Origin: Providencia rettgeri
GTDB taxonomy: Bacteria; Pseudomonadota; Gammaproteobacteria; Enterobacterales; Enterobacteriaceae
DNA length: 64,000 nt
Assembly: GCA_900455085.1 (NCBI GenBank)
Contig: UGTZ01000001.1
Location: 2,324,501 to 2,388,500 of the forward strand
Direction: 5' to 3'
Both the position numbers and the translations under genes were made by a program. Positions 9,080 to 18,833 of this stretch are shown piece after piece. The number at the start of each line of letters is the position of its first letter. Position 1 is the stretch's first letter. The notes beneath the pieces are model-generated. The model made no database searches, was not told the origin of the DNA, and was given only the letters and a program-made list of their open reading frames with translations.

Positions 9080-10237
9080 ATGAACAATTTCGAATTTTAT
9101 AACCCCACTCGTATCATGTTTGGTGAAGGTAAAATCAGTGAACTTGACCGAGTTATCCCTAAAAATGCTAAGGTTCTTATTTTATTTGGCGGTGAAAGTG
9201 CAAGAAAAACAGGAACCTTAAATGAAGTTGAGCAAGCTTTAGGATCTCGAACATTCGATCATTTTGGTGGAATTGAGGCTAATCCTCGTTATGAAACCTT
9301 GATAAAAGCGGTCGATAAAATTGAAAAGGAAGGCTTTGACTACTTGCTGGCTGTTGGTGGCGGTTCGGTCATTGATGGCGTTAAATTTGTTGCGGCAGCG
9401 GTAAATTATCCAGGTGATAAGTGGGAAGTGGTCACCAATAGAGGCACTACCATAAATACTGCGCTACCGTTTGGAACTGTATTAACATTACCTGCTACAG
9501 GTTCTGAAATGAACAAAGGTTCTGTGATTACTCGTGAAGAACTACACTCTAAACTTGCATTTATGAGTGACCACGTATTTCCTCAGTTCTCTATTCTTGA
9601 CCCAGTCAAAACCTATACCTTACCGGCTCGTCAAATCAGTAATGGTGTCGTTGACGCTTTTGTTCATGTGATTGAACAATATTTGACTTATCCAGTAAAT
9701 GCCTATGTACAAGATGCATTTGCAGAAGGTTTATTGAAGACATTAATCGAAATTGGACCTAAAGCGCTAGAGACTCCGAAAGATTATGATATTCGGGCTA
9801 ATTTAATGTGGACAGCCACATTGGCTTTAAACGGTTTAATCGGTGTTGGTGTTCCACAAGACTGGTCTACACATATGTTAGGTCATGAAATTACTGTGTT
9901 GTATGGTTTGGATCATGCACAAACACTCGCGATTGTTCTACCGTCCATGCTGACAGAAAAATTAGCCCAAAAACAGGCCAAATTAGTGCAATATGCCGAA
10001 CGAGTTTGGGGAATTACGTCAGGTACAGAACAAGAGAAAGCACTCAAATCCATTGAGTTAACTCGAGAGTTCTTTGAAAAAATGCGAGTGGGTACTCGTT
10101 TCAGTGACTACCAGCTGAATCAAGATGTTATTGAGCCCTTAGTCAATAGCTTGGCTGCACATGGTATGGTGAAATTAGGTGAGCACCAAGATATTAATTT
10201 AGATATTAGCCGCCGAGTATATACTGCCGCTTTATAA
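9080..10237 (+). CDS. yqhD: NADPH-dependent aldehyde reductase YqhD, iron/zinc-type alcohol dehydrogenase family
   Basis: The 385-residue protein follows E. coli YqhD along its whole length. YqhD reduces short-chain and lipid-peroxidation aldehydes with NADPH. Visible are the nucleotide-binding GGGSVIDG motif near residue 95, and metal ligands in GVVDAFVHVIEQ (Asp and His), HMLGHE and GLDHAQT. The in-frame upstream TTG at 9032 would add 16 residues with no family match; the ATG at 9080 has GAAGG at a suitable distance and gives the family N-terminus MNNFEFYNPTRI. No YqhC regulator is adjacent. A hairpin follows 16 bases after the stop. Confidence 0.93.
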   Translation: MNNFEFYNPTRIMFGEGKISELDRVIPKNAKVLILFGGESARKTGTLNEVEQALGSRTFDHFGGIEANPRYETLIKAVDKIEKEGFDYLLAVGGGSVIDGVKFVAAAVNYPGDKWEVVTNRGTTINTALPFGTVLTLPATGSEMNKGSVITREELHSKLAFMSDHVFPQFSILDPVKTYTLPARQISNGVVDAFVHVIEQYLTYPVNAYVQDAFAEGLLKTLIEIGPKALETPKDYDIRANLMWTATLALNGLIGVGVPQDWSTHMLGHEITVLYGLDHAQTLAIVLPSMLTEKLAQKQAKLVQYAERVWGITSGTEQEKALKSIELTREFFEKMRVGTRFSDYQLNQDVIEPLVNSLAAHGMVKLGEHQDINLDISRRVYTAAL

Positions 10238-10253
10238 TGTTTACTTCTTTCGA

Positions 10254-10439
10254 AAAGGTGCAAAATTGCACCTTTGAGGTTATTGACAAAGCGGGATAAA
10301 AGCGTGGTTTTTCCCGCTTTGTGTTATCAGCCGAAAATCAATAATTTGATTTTCCTCGTTTATTTTCAAAACCTATTAGACTTGCCGCCAAGCATAATAT
10401 GTTTGGCGGCAAGTCTGAAAGGTGCAAATTTGCACCTTT
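10254..10439. repeat. cluster of four hairpins in the yqhD-ydeE gap, two sharing the same arm
   Basis: The 467-base gap holds a row of inverted repeats. 10254-10275 is a 10-bp stem AAAGGTGCAA with 2-nt loop. 10288-10320 is a 9-bp stem AAAGCGGGA. 10378-10416 is a 14-bp stem AGACTTGCCGCCAA with 11-nt loop. 10418-10439 is a perfect 22-base palindrome with arm AAAGGTGCAAA, followed by TTTCT. The first and last share the arm AAAGGTGCAA and bracket the others. The first may terminate yqhD. The rest of the gap (10440-10704) is AT-rich, with no feature seen except the ydeE ribosome-binding site. Confidence 0.6.
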
Positions 10440-10704
10440 TTCTATTTTAACGTCAAGATTCCTTCGCCTTATAACTCACTTTAAATTCTTGGTGATTACA
10501 ACAGCATATAACATTTAATTATCAAGATTGTATTTCATATTGCCAGATTTTTAATTGAGAATGGTACATTAGCATCAGCAAAATATTGTTTTCAATTTTG
10601 AGCATTAATCACCATATCTCACCGCAGTAAATTTAGGTATTTTATAGCTTACAGAACATCTGAAACAAATCTATAACAACAATTAATGAGTTAGGTTGTG
10701 TGCC

Positions 10705-11883
10705 ATGTTATCTAAATTTAATATATCAAACAGTGCATTACTTGCATCGTCACTGCTCTTAACTATTGGGCGTGGTGCGACATTACCCTTCATGGCTATT
10801 TACCTGACCCGTGAATATAAAATGGCTATTGATATTGTTGGTGTTGCAATGTCAATGGCTATGATAGTCGGTGTTTTATTTAGCATGGGTTTTGGCATGC
10901 TAGCTGACCGCGTAGACAAAAAACGCTGTATGTTATTTGCTGTTATCGCCTTTATTTGTGGGTTTATTGCAATACCTATCGTTAATAATGCAATTTTAGT
11001 TATTATTTTCTTTTCACTAATAAATTGCTCTTATTCCGTATTCTCTACGGTACTAAAAGCGTATTTCGCAGATACCCTCACCGTTGCATTAAAAGCAAAA
11101 ATATTTTCCTTAAACTATACCTTTATTAATATAGGCTGGACCGTTGGCCCACCAATTGGTACTTGGTTATTAATGTATAGTATTAACTTGCCATTCTATT
11201 TAGCCGCAATTTCTGCCGCTTTTCCGATCTTTTTTATACAAAGGTTTGTACAGAGCATAAAACCGACACCATTAGGAGAAGGCCAAATCCGTAAATGGAA
11301 CCCTGTCGCTATGCTGCTAGACCAAGTGCTAGCTTGGTTTATTTTATCAACGTTCTTAGGCTCATTAGTTTTCGGTACTTTTACGACGTGGATATCCCAG
11401 TACGCCATTACTGTAGCGGACAGCGATTTCGCTCAAGTGGTGATTGGCGTTATTTTGCCTGTGAATGCGATTGTCGTGGTGACGTTGCAATATACCGTCG
11501 GAAAACGCATCACCCCAGATAATTTAAGAAAATTAATGACATTAGGCAGTCTATTTTTTATTTTAGGGTTGGCAACCTTTATGTATGCCCATGAAAATTT
11601 ATACCTTTGGGCTCTTGGTGCCTTTATTTTCACTCTAGGTGAATTAATTTATGCCCCTGGTGAATATATGCTGATTGATAGTATTGCACCAGACGGAATG
11701 AAGGCCAGTTACTTTTCGGCCCAATCTCTAGGGCTGCTTGGTGGTGCATTTAATCCGATGTTAACAGGGGTTGTATTAACAGAACTTCCACCCTATTTTA
11801 TTTTTATTATTCTTATGTTTATTACATTTTTAGCTTGGCTATCCATGTTAAATGGAATGCGTCTAAGAAAGAAAAACTATTAA
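10705..11883 (+). CDS. ydeE: MFS transporter YdeE-like (dipeptide/arabinose exporter family)
   Basis: The 392-residue, 12-helix membrane protein matches E. coli YdeE closely, including SALLASSLLLTIGRGATLPF at the N-terminus, the loop 2-3 motif GMLADRVDKKR, and LIYAPGEYMLIDSIAP in helix 10. YdeE is an inner-membrane drug/H+ antiporter-type protein reported to export dipeptides. The TTG at 10696 opens the frame, but the ATG at 10705 has TTAGG upstream and better fits the family start. It has its own long upstream gap and no clear operon partner. Confidence 0.88.
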   Translation: MLSKFNISNSALLASSLLLTIGRGATLPFMAIYLTREYKMAIDIVGVAMSMAMIVGVLFSMGFGMLADRVDKKRCMLFAVIAFICGFIAIPIVNNAILVIIFFSLINCSYSVFSTVLKAYFADTLTVALKAKIFSLNYTFINIGWTVGPPIGTWLLMYSINLPFYLAAISAAFPIFFIQRFVQSIKPTPLGEGQIRKWNPVAMLLDQVLAWFILSTFLGSLVFGTFTTWISQYAITVADSDFAQVVIGVILPVNAIVVVTLQYTVGKRITPDNLRKLMTLGSLFFILGLATFMYAHENLYLWALGAFIFTLGELIYAPGEYMLIDSIAPDGMKASYFSAQSLGLLGGAFNPMLTGVVLTELPPYFIFIILMFITFLAWLSMLNGMRLRKKNY

Positions 11884-11947
11884 TTTCCCAATAGCACTCT
11901 TTTCTCCACTAAAAAACCATTTTCGGTGGAGAAAAATAAGCTATCTA

Positions 11948-13096
11948 CTACCTTTTTATTCTCTGTCTTATCGGGAAAACTAAAAAAATAGCTGAGCTCA
12001 AGAATATAACAATCATGATCATAGAAATCACAAGGTGACCTTTCGAAAAAAATAAAGAAAATACGGGTAGTGCAGATAATAAAACCAAGTTGTTCACACT
12101 CTCGGATATCGACAAGACAAAACCTTTATTCTCTGCACTTTGCCTTGCTAACATTGCGGTACTTATTGGAGATGCTAATCCCAACATCCCCCCAAGAATA
12201 GTTAAGCATAAACCATGACCAATTAACGAAAGCCACCCACTAAGAAATAACATAATCGCAGCCATGATTATTAAAATAATAACAATCAGTTTTGTATTAT
12301 TTGACATCTTAATCCTCTCTGTTCTTGCAACCAAACCATTGCCACATAATAATCCGACCCCGAATAATCCCATTAGACTGCCAACTTCAACGCTTTCTAA
12401 GTGTGATCTTTGCCTTAATATTTCACCCGCAAGCAGAAACATACAGACTGACACCCCATTCCATAGACCTTTCGCTAATATAAGTCGAAAAATACCTTTT
12501 TGTTTAATCGCTATGAAAGATAATTTTTTACTGGTTACTTTTTGTGAACGAGGTAGTGTAAATAACCCCATGATGAATACCACTAAGCACCCTACCGCGG
12601 TATAAATAAATGGAGCGTACCACGCAAAATACTGAACTAATGCCCCAGCGATGATAGGCCCGGTAATAATACCGACAGTCATTCCCATCATAATGTTTCC
12701 CATTGCTGCAGCTTGCTTACTTTCGCTCATCACATCAGCAATAAGGGCAAAGATAACCGGAACAAGTGCGGCAGATGCTAATCCACCAAATCCTCTTAAA
12801 ACTAGTGCAATCAATAAATTAGGTGCAAAAATAATAACCAAGCTATCAAGTGATAATAACAAAAGAGCCATGAGTACAATTTTTCGTTTATCAATTCGAT
12901 CTGATAAGTAACCAATAATAGGCGCTGCCAAGGTATAGGCCAGTGCATAAGCTGATATCAACCAAGCAATTTGGTCGGGCTGAACATGAAAAACATTCGC
13001 TAACGGCGATAAAATCGCCGATAACATGAATTCTGCGGTACCCACAAGGTATACCGCTACTGCGCATAAAAGCAGCAGGTAATGAGTAGATATCAT
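11948..13096 (-). CDS. MFS transporter, DHA1-type drug/sugar efflux family
   Basis: A 382-residue, 12-helix permease with the MFS motif GYLSDRIDKRKIVL between helices 2 and 3 and the antiporter motif GIITGPIIAGALV in helix 5. It resembles AraJ/bicyclomycin-type DHA1 exporters, but no substrate can be assigned. The frame is open to an ATG at 13135. The internal ATG at 13096 has GAG 8 bases upstream and gives an N-terminus that starts right before helix 1, so it is preferred. It is convergent with ydeE. Confidence 0.7.
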   Translation of the reverse strand: MISTHYLLLLCAVAVYLVGTAEFMLSAILSPLANVFHVQPDQIAWLISAYALAYTLAAPIIGYLSDRIDKRKIVLMALLLLSLDSLVIIFAPNLLIALVLRGFGGLASAALVPVIFALIADVMSESKQAAAMGNIMMGMTVGIITGPIIAGALVQYFAWYAPFIYTAVGCLVVFIMGLFTLPRSQKVTSKKLSFIAIKQKGIFRLILAKGLWNGVSVCMFLLAGEILRQRSHLESVEVGSLMGLFGVGLLCGNGLVARTERIKMSNNTKLIVIILIIMAAIMLFLSGWLSLIGHGLCLTILGGMLGLASPISTAMLARQSAENKGFVLSISESVNNLVLLSALPVFSLFFSKGHLVISMIMIVIFLSSAIFLVFPIRQRIKR

Positions 13097-13633
13097 AATA
13101 TTCTCGTTTTGATATACATTGAATTTTCCAATCATTGTTTATGATTGGAACTTATAGAATTTGAATTTTAAAAAAGTAGTTGAGGTAAGTTCTTTGGTAG
13201 CGAGCCACTAGGGCGCAGTCAAGCTGACTACTGGAAAAATTGAGATATTAATTGGGATAGCATACTGAAAGTATGAGGCTGAAGAGATACCTATTAAATC
13301 TTAAATATTAATTAAATTCAAGTAATACCGACTAAGTTAAATATATATTAACTATCATTTAATCATCTTGAATTCAGAAGAGTTAATTCTCACACTTATT
13401 TTATTATATCTTTATTTTTGATATGTGAACTCTCCTATAAAAAGGGACTAATTCCTACAATTAATCGATGATTTGCCTCTTCCATATCAAAAAAAACTCA
13501 CATTAACTATTTTATAATGCTCAAACAATAACAAGATGGGTGCTTCCATGTTTGGTTATTAAATTAATTGAAAAGAACAGTTTATTTAATAATTACATTA
13601 AAGCATGTTTAGGCTAACGGAAGGTGTATAAAC
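13097..13633. other. intergenic region between divergent permease genes, no gene seen
   Basis: About 540 AT-rich bases between two divergent MFS genes. Neither strand holds a convincing coding frame or a recognisable riboswitch. A GC-richer patch at about 13200-13230 stands out but was not identified. The region should hold the promoters of both genes; AAGGTG at 13622-13627 is the ribosome-binding site of the plus-strand gene. Confidence 0.4.
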
Positions 13634-14881
13634 ATGAATATCACTGCTCGGCTAAAATTCGTTTCATTTCTTCAATTTTTTATCTGGGGCTCATGGCTGG
13701 TTACTTTTGCGTCTTACCTCTTCAATACCTTACATTTCAAAGGTGGTGAAATTGGCCTGATTTTTAGTACATTAGGCATCTCAGCTTTATGTTCACCGAT
13801 TATTATCGGATTTATTGCAGATAAAATTAATAACCGAAAACTGGTGTATATTGCTTCACATATTATTTCTGCTGTATTTTTGATCGCAATGGCGCATAGT
13901 GACTCAATAACCTTGCTATTTATTATGACATTAGTTCACCTAATGTTTTATATGCCAACTATTTCCGTTTGTAATAGCATTGTTTTTGAGATGTTGAGCG
14001 CAAAAAAACTCGATTCGGATGTTTATTTTCCCAAAATACGCGTTTACGGCACCGTAGGTTTTATTGTTGCTATGTGGACAATTAGCTTATTAAAATTGGA
14101 AATGAGTTTTTATCAATTATATGTAGGTGCGATCGCATCCGTAGTCCTCAGTATCTTTTCTATTTTCTTTATTTCAACACAGACCTGTAAAATTGAGAAA
14201 AAAGAACAGAAATTTAGCTTTAGTTGTCAAAATATTATTTTACTCTTTAAAAAGGGGCGAGTTGCAGTATTCCTATTTTTTGCCATGCTATTAGGTTCTG
14301 TCTTACAAATTACCAATACCTTTGGCGTTCCCTTTTTACAAGATATGTCATTAATGCCTGAAGCTAGAGGCTCGGTTTTTTCTGAATACCCCACTATCTT
14401 TTTATCGATATCGCAATTTTCAGAAATTGTCTTTATTTTACTCTTACCGCTGTTACTCAAAAAATTCAAAATTGAAACCATCTTATTTATGAGTATGATT
14501 GCATGGATTTTACGACTAGGCTTATTTGCTTATGGTGATTTCACTGCGATTGGTACACTGGCATTATTTTTATCCATGGTTGTATACGGCTGTGCATTTG
14601 ATTTCTTTAATATCGCAGGAGCACTATTTTTGGAAAAAGAAATTGCCCCCGAATTTCGTTCAACAGCACAAGGCGTATTCACCACATTAGTCAACGGTTT
14701 TGGCACATTTTTAGGCGCGGTATTATGTGGTTGGGTTATCGAACTTAATACCGTTAATGGTGTTGTAGATTGGAAAACCTTCTGGATGATTTTTACAGGC
14801 TACACTGCCAGTTTTACGCTTCTCTATGTGATTTACTTATTCTATTCTAAAAATAGTCAACCGAAACCCACCATTCAATGA
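13634..14881 (+). CDS. nucleoside:H+ symporter, NupG/XapB family
   Basis: The 415-residue protein matches E. coli NupG throughout: N-terminal LKFVSFLQFFIWGSWLVTFA, FPKIRVYGTVGFIVAMW in the middle, MLLGSVLQITNTFG, and the helix-10 signature MVVYGCAFDFFNIAGALF. These proteins take up nucleosides with protons across the inner membrane. Twelve hydrophobic helices are visible. The ATG has GGAAGGTG upstream. A strong terminator follows, so it is monocistronic. Choice between NupG and XapB specificity is not possible from sequence alone. Confidence 0.88.
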   Translation: MNITARLKFVSFLQFFIWGSWLVTFASYLFNTLHFKGGEIGLIFSTLGISALCSPIIIGFIADKINNRKLVYIASHIISAVFLIAMAHSDSITLLFIMTLVHLMFYMPTISVCNSIVFEMLSAKKLDSDVYFPKIRVYGTVGFIVAMWTISLLKLEMSFYQLYVGAIASVVLSIFSIFFISTQTCKIEKKEQKFSFSCQNIILLFKKGRVAVFLFFAMLLGSVLQITNTFGVPFLQDMSLMPEARGSVFSEYPTIFLSISQFSEIVFILLLPLLLKKFKIETILFMSMIAWILRLGLFAYGDFTAIGTLALFLSMVVYGCAFDFFNIAGALFLEKEIAPEFRSTAQGVFTTLVNGFGTFLGAVLCGWVIELNTVNGVVDWKTFWMIFTGYTASFTLLYVIYLFYSKNSQPKPTIQ

Positions 14882-14889
14882 CTCTTATT

Positions 14890-14930
14890 CCCCTTATTCA
14901 TGACTCATATCTACTGAATAAGGGGTTTTA
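14890..14930 (+). terminator. rho-independent terminator of the nucleoside permease
   Basis: An 11-bp perfect stem (CCCCTTATTCA / TGAATAAGGGG) with 14-nt loop is followed by TTTTATATT. Confidence 0.85.
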
Positions 14931-14932
14931 TA

Positions 14933-15277
14933 TTATTTTAAGCTTGTGACTTTTAATGCTTCCCCTAATATTTTAATTGCATTGCGTCGCCTTGCTATTA
15001 ATGGAAGCGCATAGTTTATTCGCAAATGATTAAGGAAACATCCGCCGGTCGAGAAATGTTCCCCTGTTAAAACGGTGACTTTATTACGATGTAGAATATC
15101 GAGTAATTTACGACTATTAACCGGTAGATGTTCAACCCACAATGAAAATCCTCCTTGTGGCCGCGAAATACGAGTATTAGCAGGAAAATGGGTTTCAACT
15201 AACTCTTTATATTGGCATGTTACTTCTAAAAGTAAAATTTTAGTTTTAGATATTATATTGTGTTTACTAAACAGCAC
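14933..15277 (-). pseudogene. C-terminal remnant of a MocR/PdxR-type regulator (aminotransferase-like domain)
   Basis: Residues 15-114 of this frame match the C-terminal end of the aminotransferase-like domain of MocR regulators: THFPANTRISRPQGGFSLWV, then the VTVLTGEHFS motif and LRINYALP. The winged-helix DNA-binding domain and the PLP-lysine region are missing, so this is a remnant of a ~450-residue gene. Its truncated end coincides with a 13-bp hairpin at 15269-15305. A nearly complete, frameshifted gene of the same family lies at 50194. Confidence 0.75.
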
Positions 15278-15305
15278 CTATTATATATTAATATAGGTGC
15301 TGTTT
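15269..15305. terminator. 13-bp hairpin at the truncation point of the MocR remnant
   Basis: The arms AAACAGCACCTAT and ATAGGTGCTGTTT form a perfect stem with an 11-nt AT loop, then ATTTT. It could be a terminator brought in by the deletion that removed the 5' part of the MocR gene, or an end of a small mobile element. Confidence 0.5.
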
Positions 15306-15386
15306 ATTTTAAATATTCTAACTAAGGTAGTTCACTAGATATAATTATATGAATACTATGGTTACCCGTGATTCCCTTAGCTATCA

Positions 15387-16468
15387 TTAACTATTATCTG
15401 CCTTATACTGAGCTTCTTTTAACAATAGCGCTTGTTTTCGGTCAATGCCCCAACGATAGCCTGAAAGGTCACCATTACTCTTAACCACTCGGTGACAAGG
15501 AATAGCGACAGCTAACATATTTGCACCACAGGCATTAGCAACCGCTCTGACGGCACTAGGCTTGCCAATTTTTTCTGCTATATCACTGTAACTTACTGTT
15601 TTTCCTACTGGAATATTACGTAAAGCTTGCCAAACGCGTTGTTGAAATGCAGTGCCTTGAATGTCTAATGGTAAGTTTAAACCAATTTCAGGTGCTTCAA
15701 TAAAACCTACCACCTGAGCTACCAGTTGCTCAAAGCCGTCATCTCCTCCAATCAGCTCTGCTTTTGGGAATTTATCCTGTAAATTATTCAATAACTGCTC
15801 AGGATCATCCCCTAACAAAATGGCGCAAACACCTATCGGACTTTGTGCAACCAATAGTGTCCCTAATGAGCAAACCGCAAGAGCAAAATAAATTTTACTG
15901 CCACCCCCCTCCTGATTTCCATTCACTCGGTGTCATTCCTAGTCGTTGAGATGAGGCTTCATAAAAGCGACTATTTGATTGATAACCCGCATCATAAATA
16001 GCGTCAGTAATTCGTTTTTTTTCTTGAAGCCGTTGTTGCAATGTTTTATGGCGAAATGCATCCGCATAGGCTTTTTGGTGTTAACCCTATTTGCGCTTTA
16101 AACAAACGGTGAAAATGGTAGCGACTCATACCAATGTAACTAGCTAACGCAGCCAAACTCACCGTTTGCTCTTGCTGTTCAATATAACGACAAGCTTTCT
16201 CAATTTGCTCTTGATAAAATTGGGTTAATTGTGATGTTTCTGTCCGTAAGCGTTTTCCTGCACGATAGCCTTGTTCAATAGCTTGTTGCTCATTATCAAA
16301 AAACTCAACATTATTTCTATTTGGTAAACGGCCAGCAGCAGACGGATGGCAATAAATAGCAGAGTTTCTTACACCGTAAACAAAGTGACCATCCGCGGCT
16401 TTATTCCTTTCAACCACCGCTTGCCATCTCTGTTCTGGCGTATTCCACAAATTTTTAGTTGTCATCAT
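15387..16468 (-). pseudogene. ada: ada, bifunctional DNA-methylation-damage sensor and O6-methylguanine methyltransferase, frameshifted
   Basis: Two frames together cover a full Ada. The first (16468 to 16046) holds the N-terminal sensor domain and the start of the AraC-like helix-turn-helix (YIGMSRYHFHRLFKAQIGLTPK). The second (15926 to 15387) holds the methyltransferase with the active-site motif AVAIPCHRVV. Between them, continuous Ada-like sequence can be followed by removing one base from an A5 run (plus-strand T5, 16072-16076) and one from a G6 run (plus-strand C6, 15904-15909). The sensor keeps the acceptor cysteine (AIYCHPS) but the other three zinc-ligand cysteines are replaced (SAAG instead of SCxA; AGKRLR instead of xCKRCx). 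The loss of zinc ligands argues for real decay, at least of the sensor. The methyltransferase piece alone could still be functional if translated. Confidence 0.85.
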
Positions 16469-16635
16469 GTCGCCCTTCTTTAGTTAATTGCATTAATTAT
16501 GACAAACTACAATTGCAAAAAACTCCGAACATTGCTTTTTAATTCAAGTTTTATTTATTCCGTGCGAGGAATCCTTTTAATCCACTTAACGGTGATTTTA
16601 CATTAATCATCAAATGGAGAATAAGTACAATAAAA

Positions 16636-17814
16636 TTAGTTGCATGCAATTTCAGTTTCCATTTTAGTATCGGATTTTTTGCGAAAAACAACCAGAATAA
16701 CCATAATTCCCAAAACAGCGACTAGTGCCCCCATAAAACTAATCATTGAATAGCTATACCCATAGGATAAAACTATCCCACCAATTGCTGCACCAATAGC
16801 ATTTCCTAGATTAAAGGCTCCTATATTAACGGAGGACGCTAAGGCTTGCGCACCTTTTGCTGCATTCATGACTAACATTTGAATAGGAGGAACAATACCA
16901 AAACTAAAAATACTCCATATCATTAGGCCAACACCCGCACCAAATGCATTTACCGCAATAAATGGGAATATAGCCATGCTTAATGCCAACATAATGAAAA
17001 ATATTATTAAAGTGCTAAAAAGTGACTTATCTGCAAATAACCCACCAATATAATTACCAACAGTAAAACCTATACCGATAATCACTAACATTATTGTGAC
17101 CATTTGGTCTGAAGCCTGAATAAAATTCATTAACATTGGTGTAACATAGGTATACAACGTAAACATTGCGCTCGCACCTAACACAGTAGATAACATGCCT
17201 AACAGGACTTGAGGGCGCCGTAAAATACGCAATTCATTTTTTACATCCACTTTTGTCCCCATTAGGTTATTTGGTAAAGCCCAAATTAAACTTATAATCG
17301 TCAAAATGCCTAAAATTGAAATTAAATAAAATGCCTGCCTCCATCCTACGACTTGTGTTAATTTCGTCATCAAAGGTACGCCACCGATATTAGCTATTGT
17401 TAACCCCATGAACATAGCCGCTATTGCACTTGCTTGTTTTCCTGGAGGAACCACGCTTGCCGCAACAATTGCGCCTAATCCAAAAAATGCACCATGATTT
17501 AAACTAGTAATAAAACGAGAAAGTGACAGGGTCATCAAATCAGGTGACATTGCCGATAATACATTCCCAATAGTGAAGATCGACATCAAAAATACTAATG
17601 CTATTTTAGGGCGCCTCTTGACTAACAATAGCGTCATAATAGGTGCACCAACCATAACGCCAAGGGCATAAATAACCACGATCACCCCCACAGAAGGAAT
17701 GTCTTCTTTAAGATTGTCCGCAATATAAGGAAGCATTCCCATTGGTGAAAATTCTGTTGCTCCAATAGCAAAAGCCCCTATTGCTAACGCTAGTAATGCC
17801 GTGTTAATTCTCAT
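16636..17814 (-). CDS. ydhP: MFS transporter YdhP-like (DHA1 efflux family)
   Basis: The 392-residue, 12-helix protein closely follows E. coli YdhP: LLALAIGAFAIGATEFSPMG in helix 1, SRFITSLNHGAFFGLGAIVA, ANIGGVPL, and SSVNIGAFNLGNAIGAA near the end. YdhP is an inner-membrane DHA1-type exporter of unproven substrate. The ATG at 17814 has AAGG 7 bases upstream. It is divergent from a LysR regulator with a gap of only ~117 bases, which suggests local control. Confidence 0.85.
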   Translation of the reverse strand: MRINTALLALAIGAFAIGATEFSPMGMLPYIADNLKEDIPSVGVIVVIYALGVMVGAPIMTLLLVKRRPKIALVFLMSIFTIGNVLSAMSPDLMTLSLSRFITSLNHGAFFGLGAIVAASVVPPGKQASAIAAMFMGLTIANIGGVPLMTKLTQVVGWRQAFYLISILGILTIISLIWALPNNLMGTKVDVKNELRILRRPQVLLGMLSTVLGASAMFTLYTYVTPMLMNFIQASDQMVTIMLVIIGIGFTVGNYIGGLFADKSLFSTLIIFFIMLALSMAIFPFIAVNAFGAGVGLMIWSIFSFGIVPPIQMLVMNAAKGAQALASSVNIGAFNLGNAIGAAIGGIVLSYGYSYSMISFMGALVAVLGIMVILVVFRKKSDTKMETEIACN

Positions 17815-17931
17815 TTAAAAACCTTATTGAAATAAATTATTAACATTTTTATTAATGAGCAGAATTTTTTCACATTGATACTCAATGAAAAAGGCGTTAA
17901 GGTGAAAATAACTTTTGCCGGATATGCAATA

Positions 17932-18831
17932 ATGAGAATAACTTTTGAAGAGCTTCAGGCCTTTATTAGCGTTGTAGATTGTGGTTCTATCACCGCAGCA
18001 GCAGAGCAATTAAACATGACAATATCGACAGTAAGTCGTTTATTACTCAGGCTTGAAGAAAAAATAAATACGACGTTAATCTACCGAACAACTCGTTCAA
18101 TTAAACTTAGTGATGAAGGCGCTGCATTTTTGCAGAAATCGCGAAAAATAGTTGAACTAGCTCAAGAAGCTGAAGATATGCTCTCAATACGACAGACTGT
18201 TCCTTCAGGTAAATTACGGATAGATGCATCAACTCCCTTTTTGACTCATGTTATTGCCCCATTGATTCCACAATTTTATGCACTTTATCCGCAAATCGAA
18301 CTTGAGATCCATAACTATGAAGGAATTACTAATCTGTTAGAAAAACGAATTGATGTAGCTTTTCGTATTGGAGTCCTCAAAGATTCTTCACTCAATGCCA
18401 CCTTATTAGGTTTTAGTCGACAACGACTCGTTGCCAGCCCTGATTATCTTGAAAAATATGGCGTACCGGAAAGTATTGAAGAATTAAAACAACACTGTTT
18501 ATTAGGCTTCACTCAACCTGATTCATTAAATATTTGGCCAATAAAAACTCATGATGGGAATTTATTTAAGGTTTCACCTGATATTTCAGGCACTAGCGGT
18601 GAAGTTTTATTTCACCTTGCAGTTCAAGGGGCTGGCATTTTATGTTCAGCTGATTTCGTCACATTAGACGCTTTCGCTCGTGGTGAATTAGTACAAGTAT
18701 TAGAAAAGAAAACCATTAAAACTCGCCAACCTATAAATGCCGTTTACTATCGTAACCAAGCTGTTTCACCACGCTTACGCTGTTTCATTGAATTTATAAA
18801 AAAATACTCAACAAAGATTGAACCACATTAA
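17932..18831 (+). CDS. LysR-family transcriptional regulator
   Basis: A 299-residue LTTR with the N-terminal winged helix (FEELQAFISVVDCGSITAAA, then TISTVSRLLLRLEEKI) and a C-terminal periplasmic-binding-like effector domain. It resembles the YafC/DmlR branch. The frame opens at a TTG at 17875, but the ATG at 17932 matches the usual family start. It is transcribed divergently from the YdhP-type exporter and is probably its regulator. The effector cannot be told. Confidence 0.82.
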   Translation: MRITFEELQAFISVVDCGSITAAAEQLNMTISTVSRLLLRLEEKINTTLIYRTTRSIKLSDEGAAFLQKSRKIVELAQEAEDMLSIRQTVPSGKLRIDASTPFLTHVIAPLIPQFYALYPQIELEIHNYEGITNLLEKRIDVAFRIGVLKDSSLNATLLGFSRQRLVASPDYLEKYGVPESIEELKQHCLLGFTQPDSLNIWPIKTHDGNLFKVSPDISGTSGEVLFHLAVQGAGILCSADFVTLDAFARGELVQVLEKKTIKTRQPINAVYYRNQAVSPRLRCFIEFIKKYSTKIEPH

Positions 18832-18833
18832 TA

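Noticed and set aside
13184..13290. Riboswitch or structured leader between divergent MFS genes
   Set aside because: A GC-richer patch exists, but no conserved riboswitch core could be recognised on either strand.
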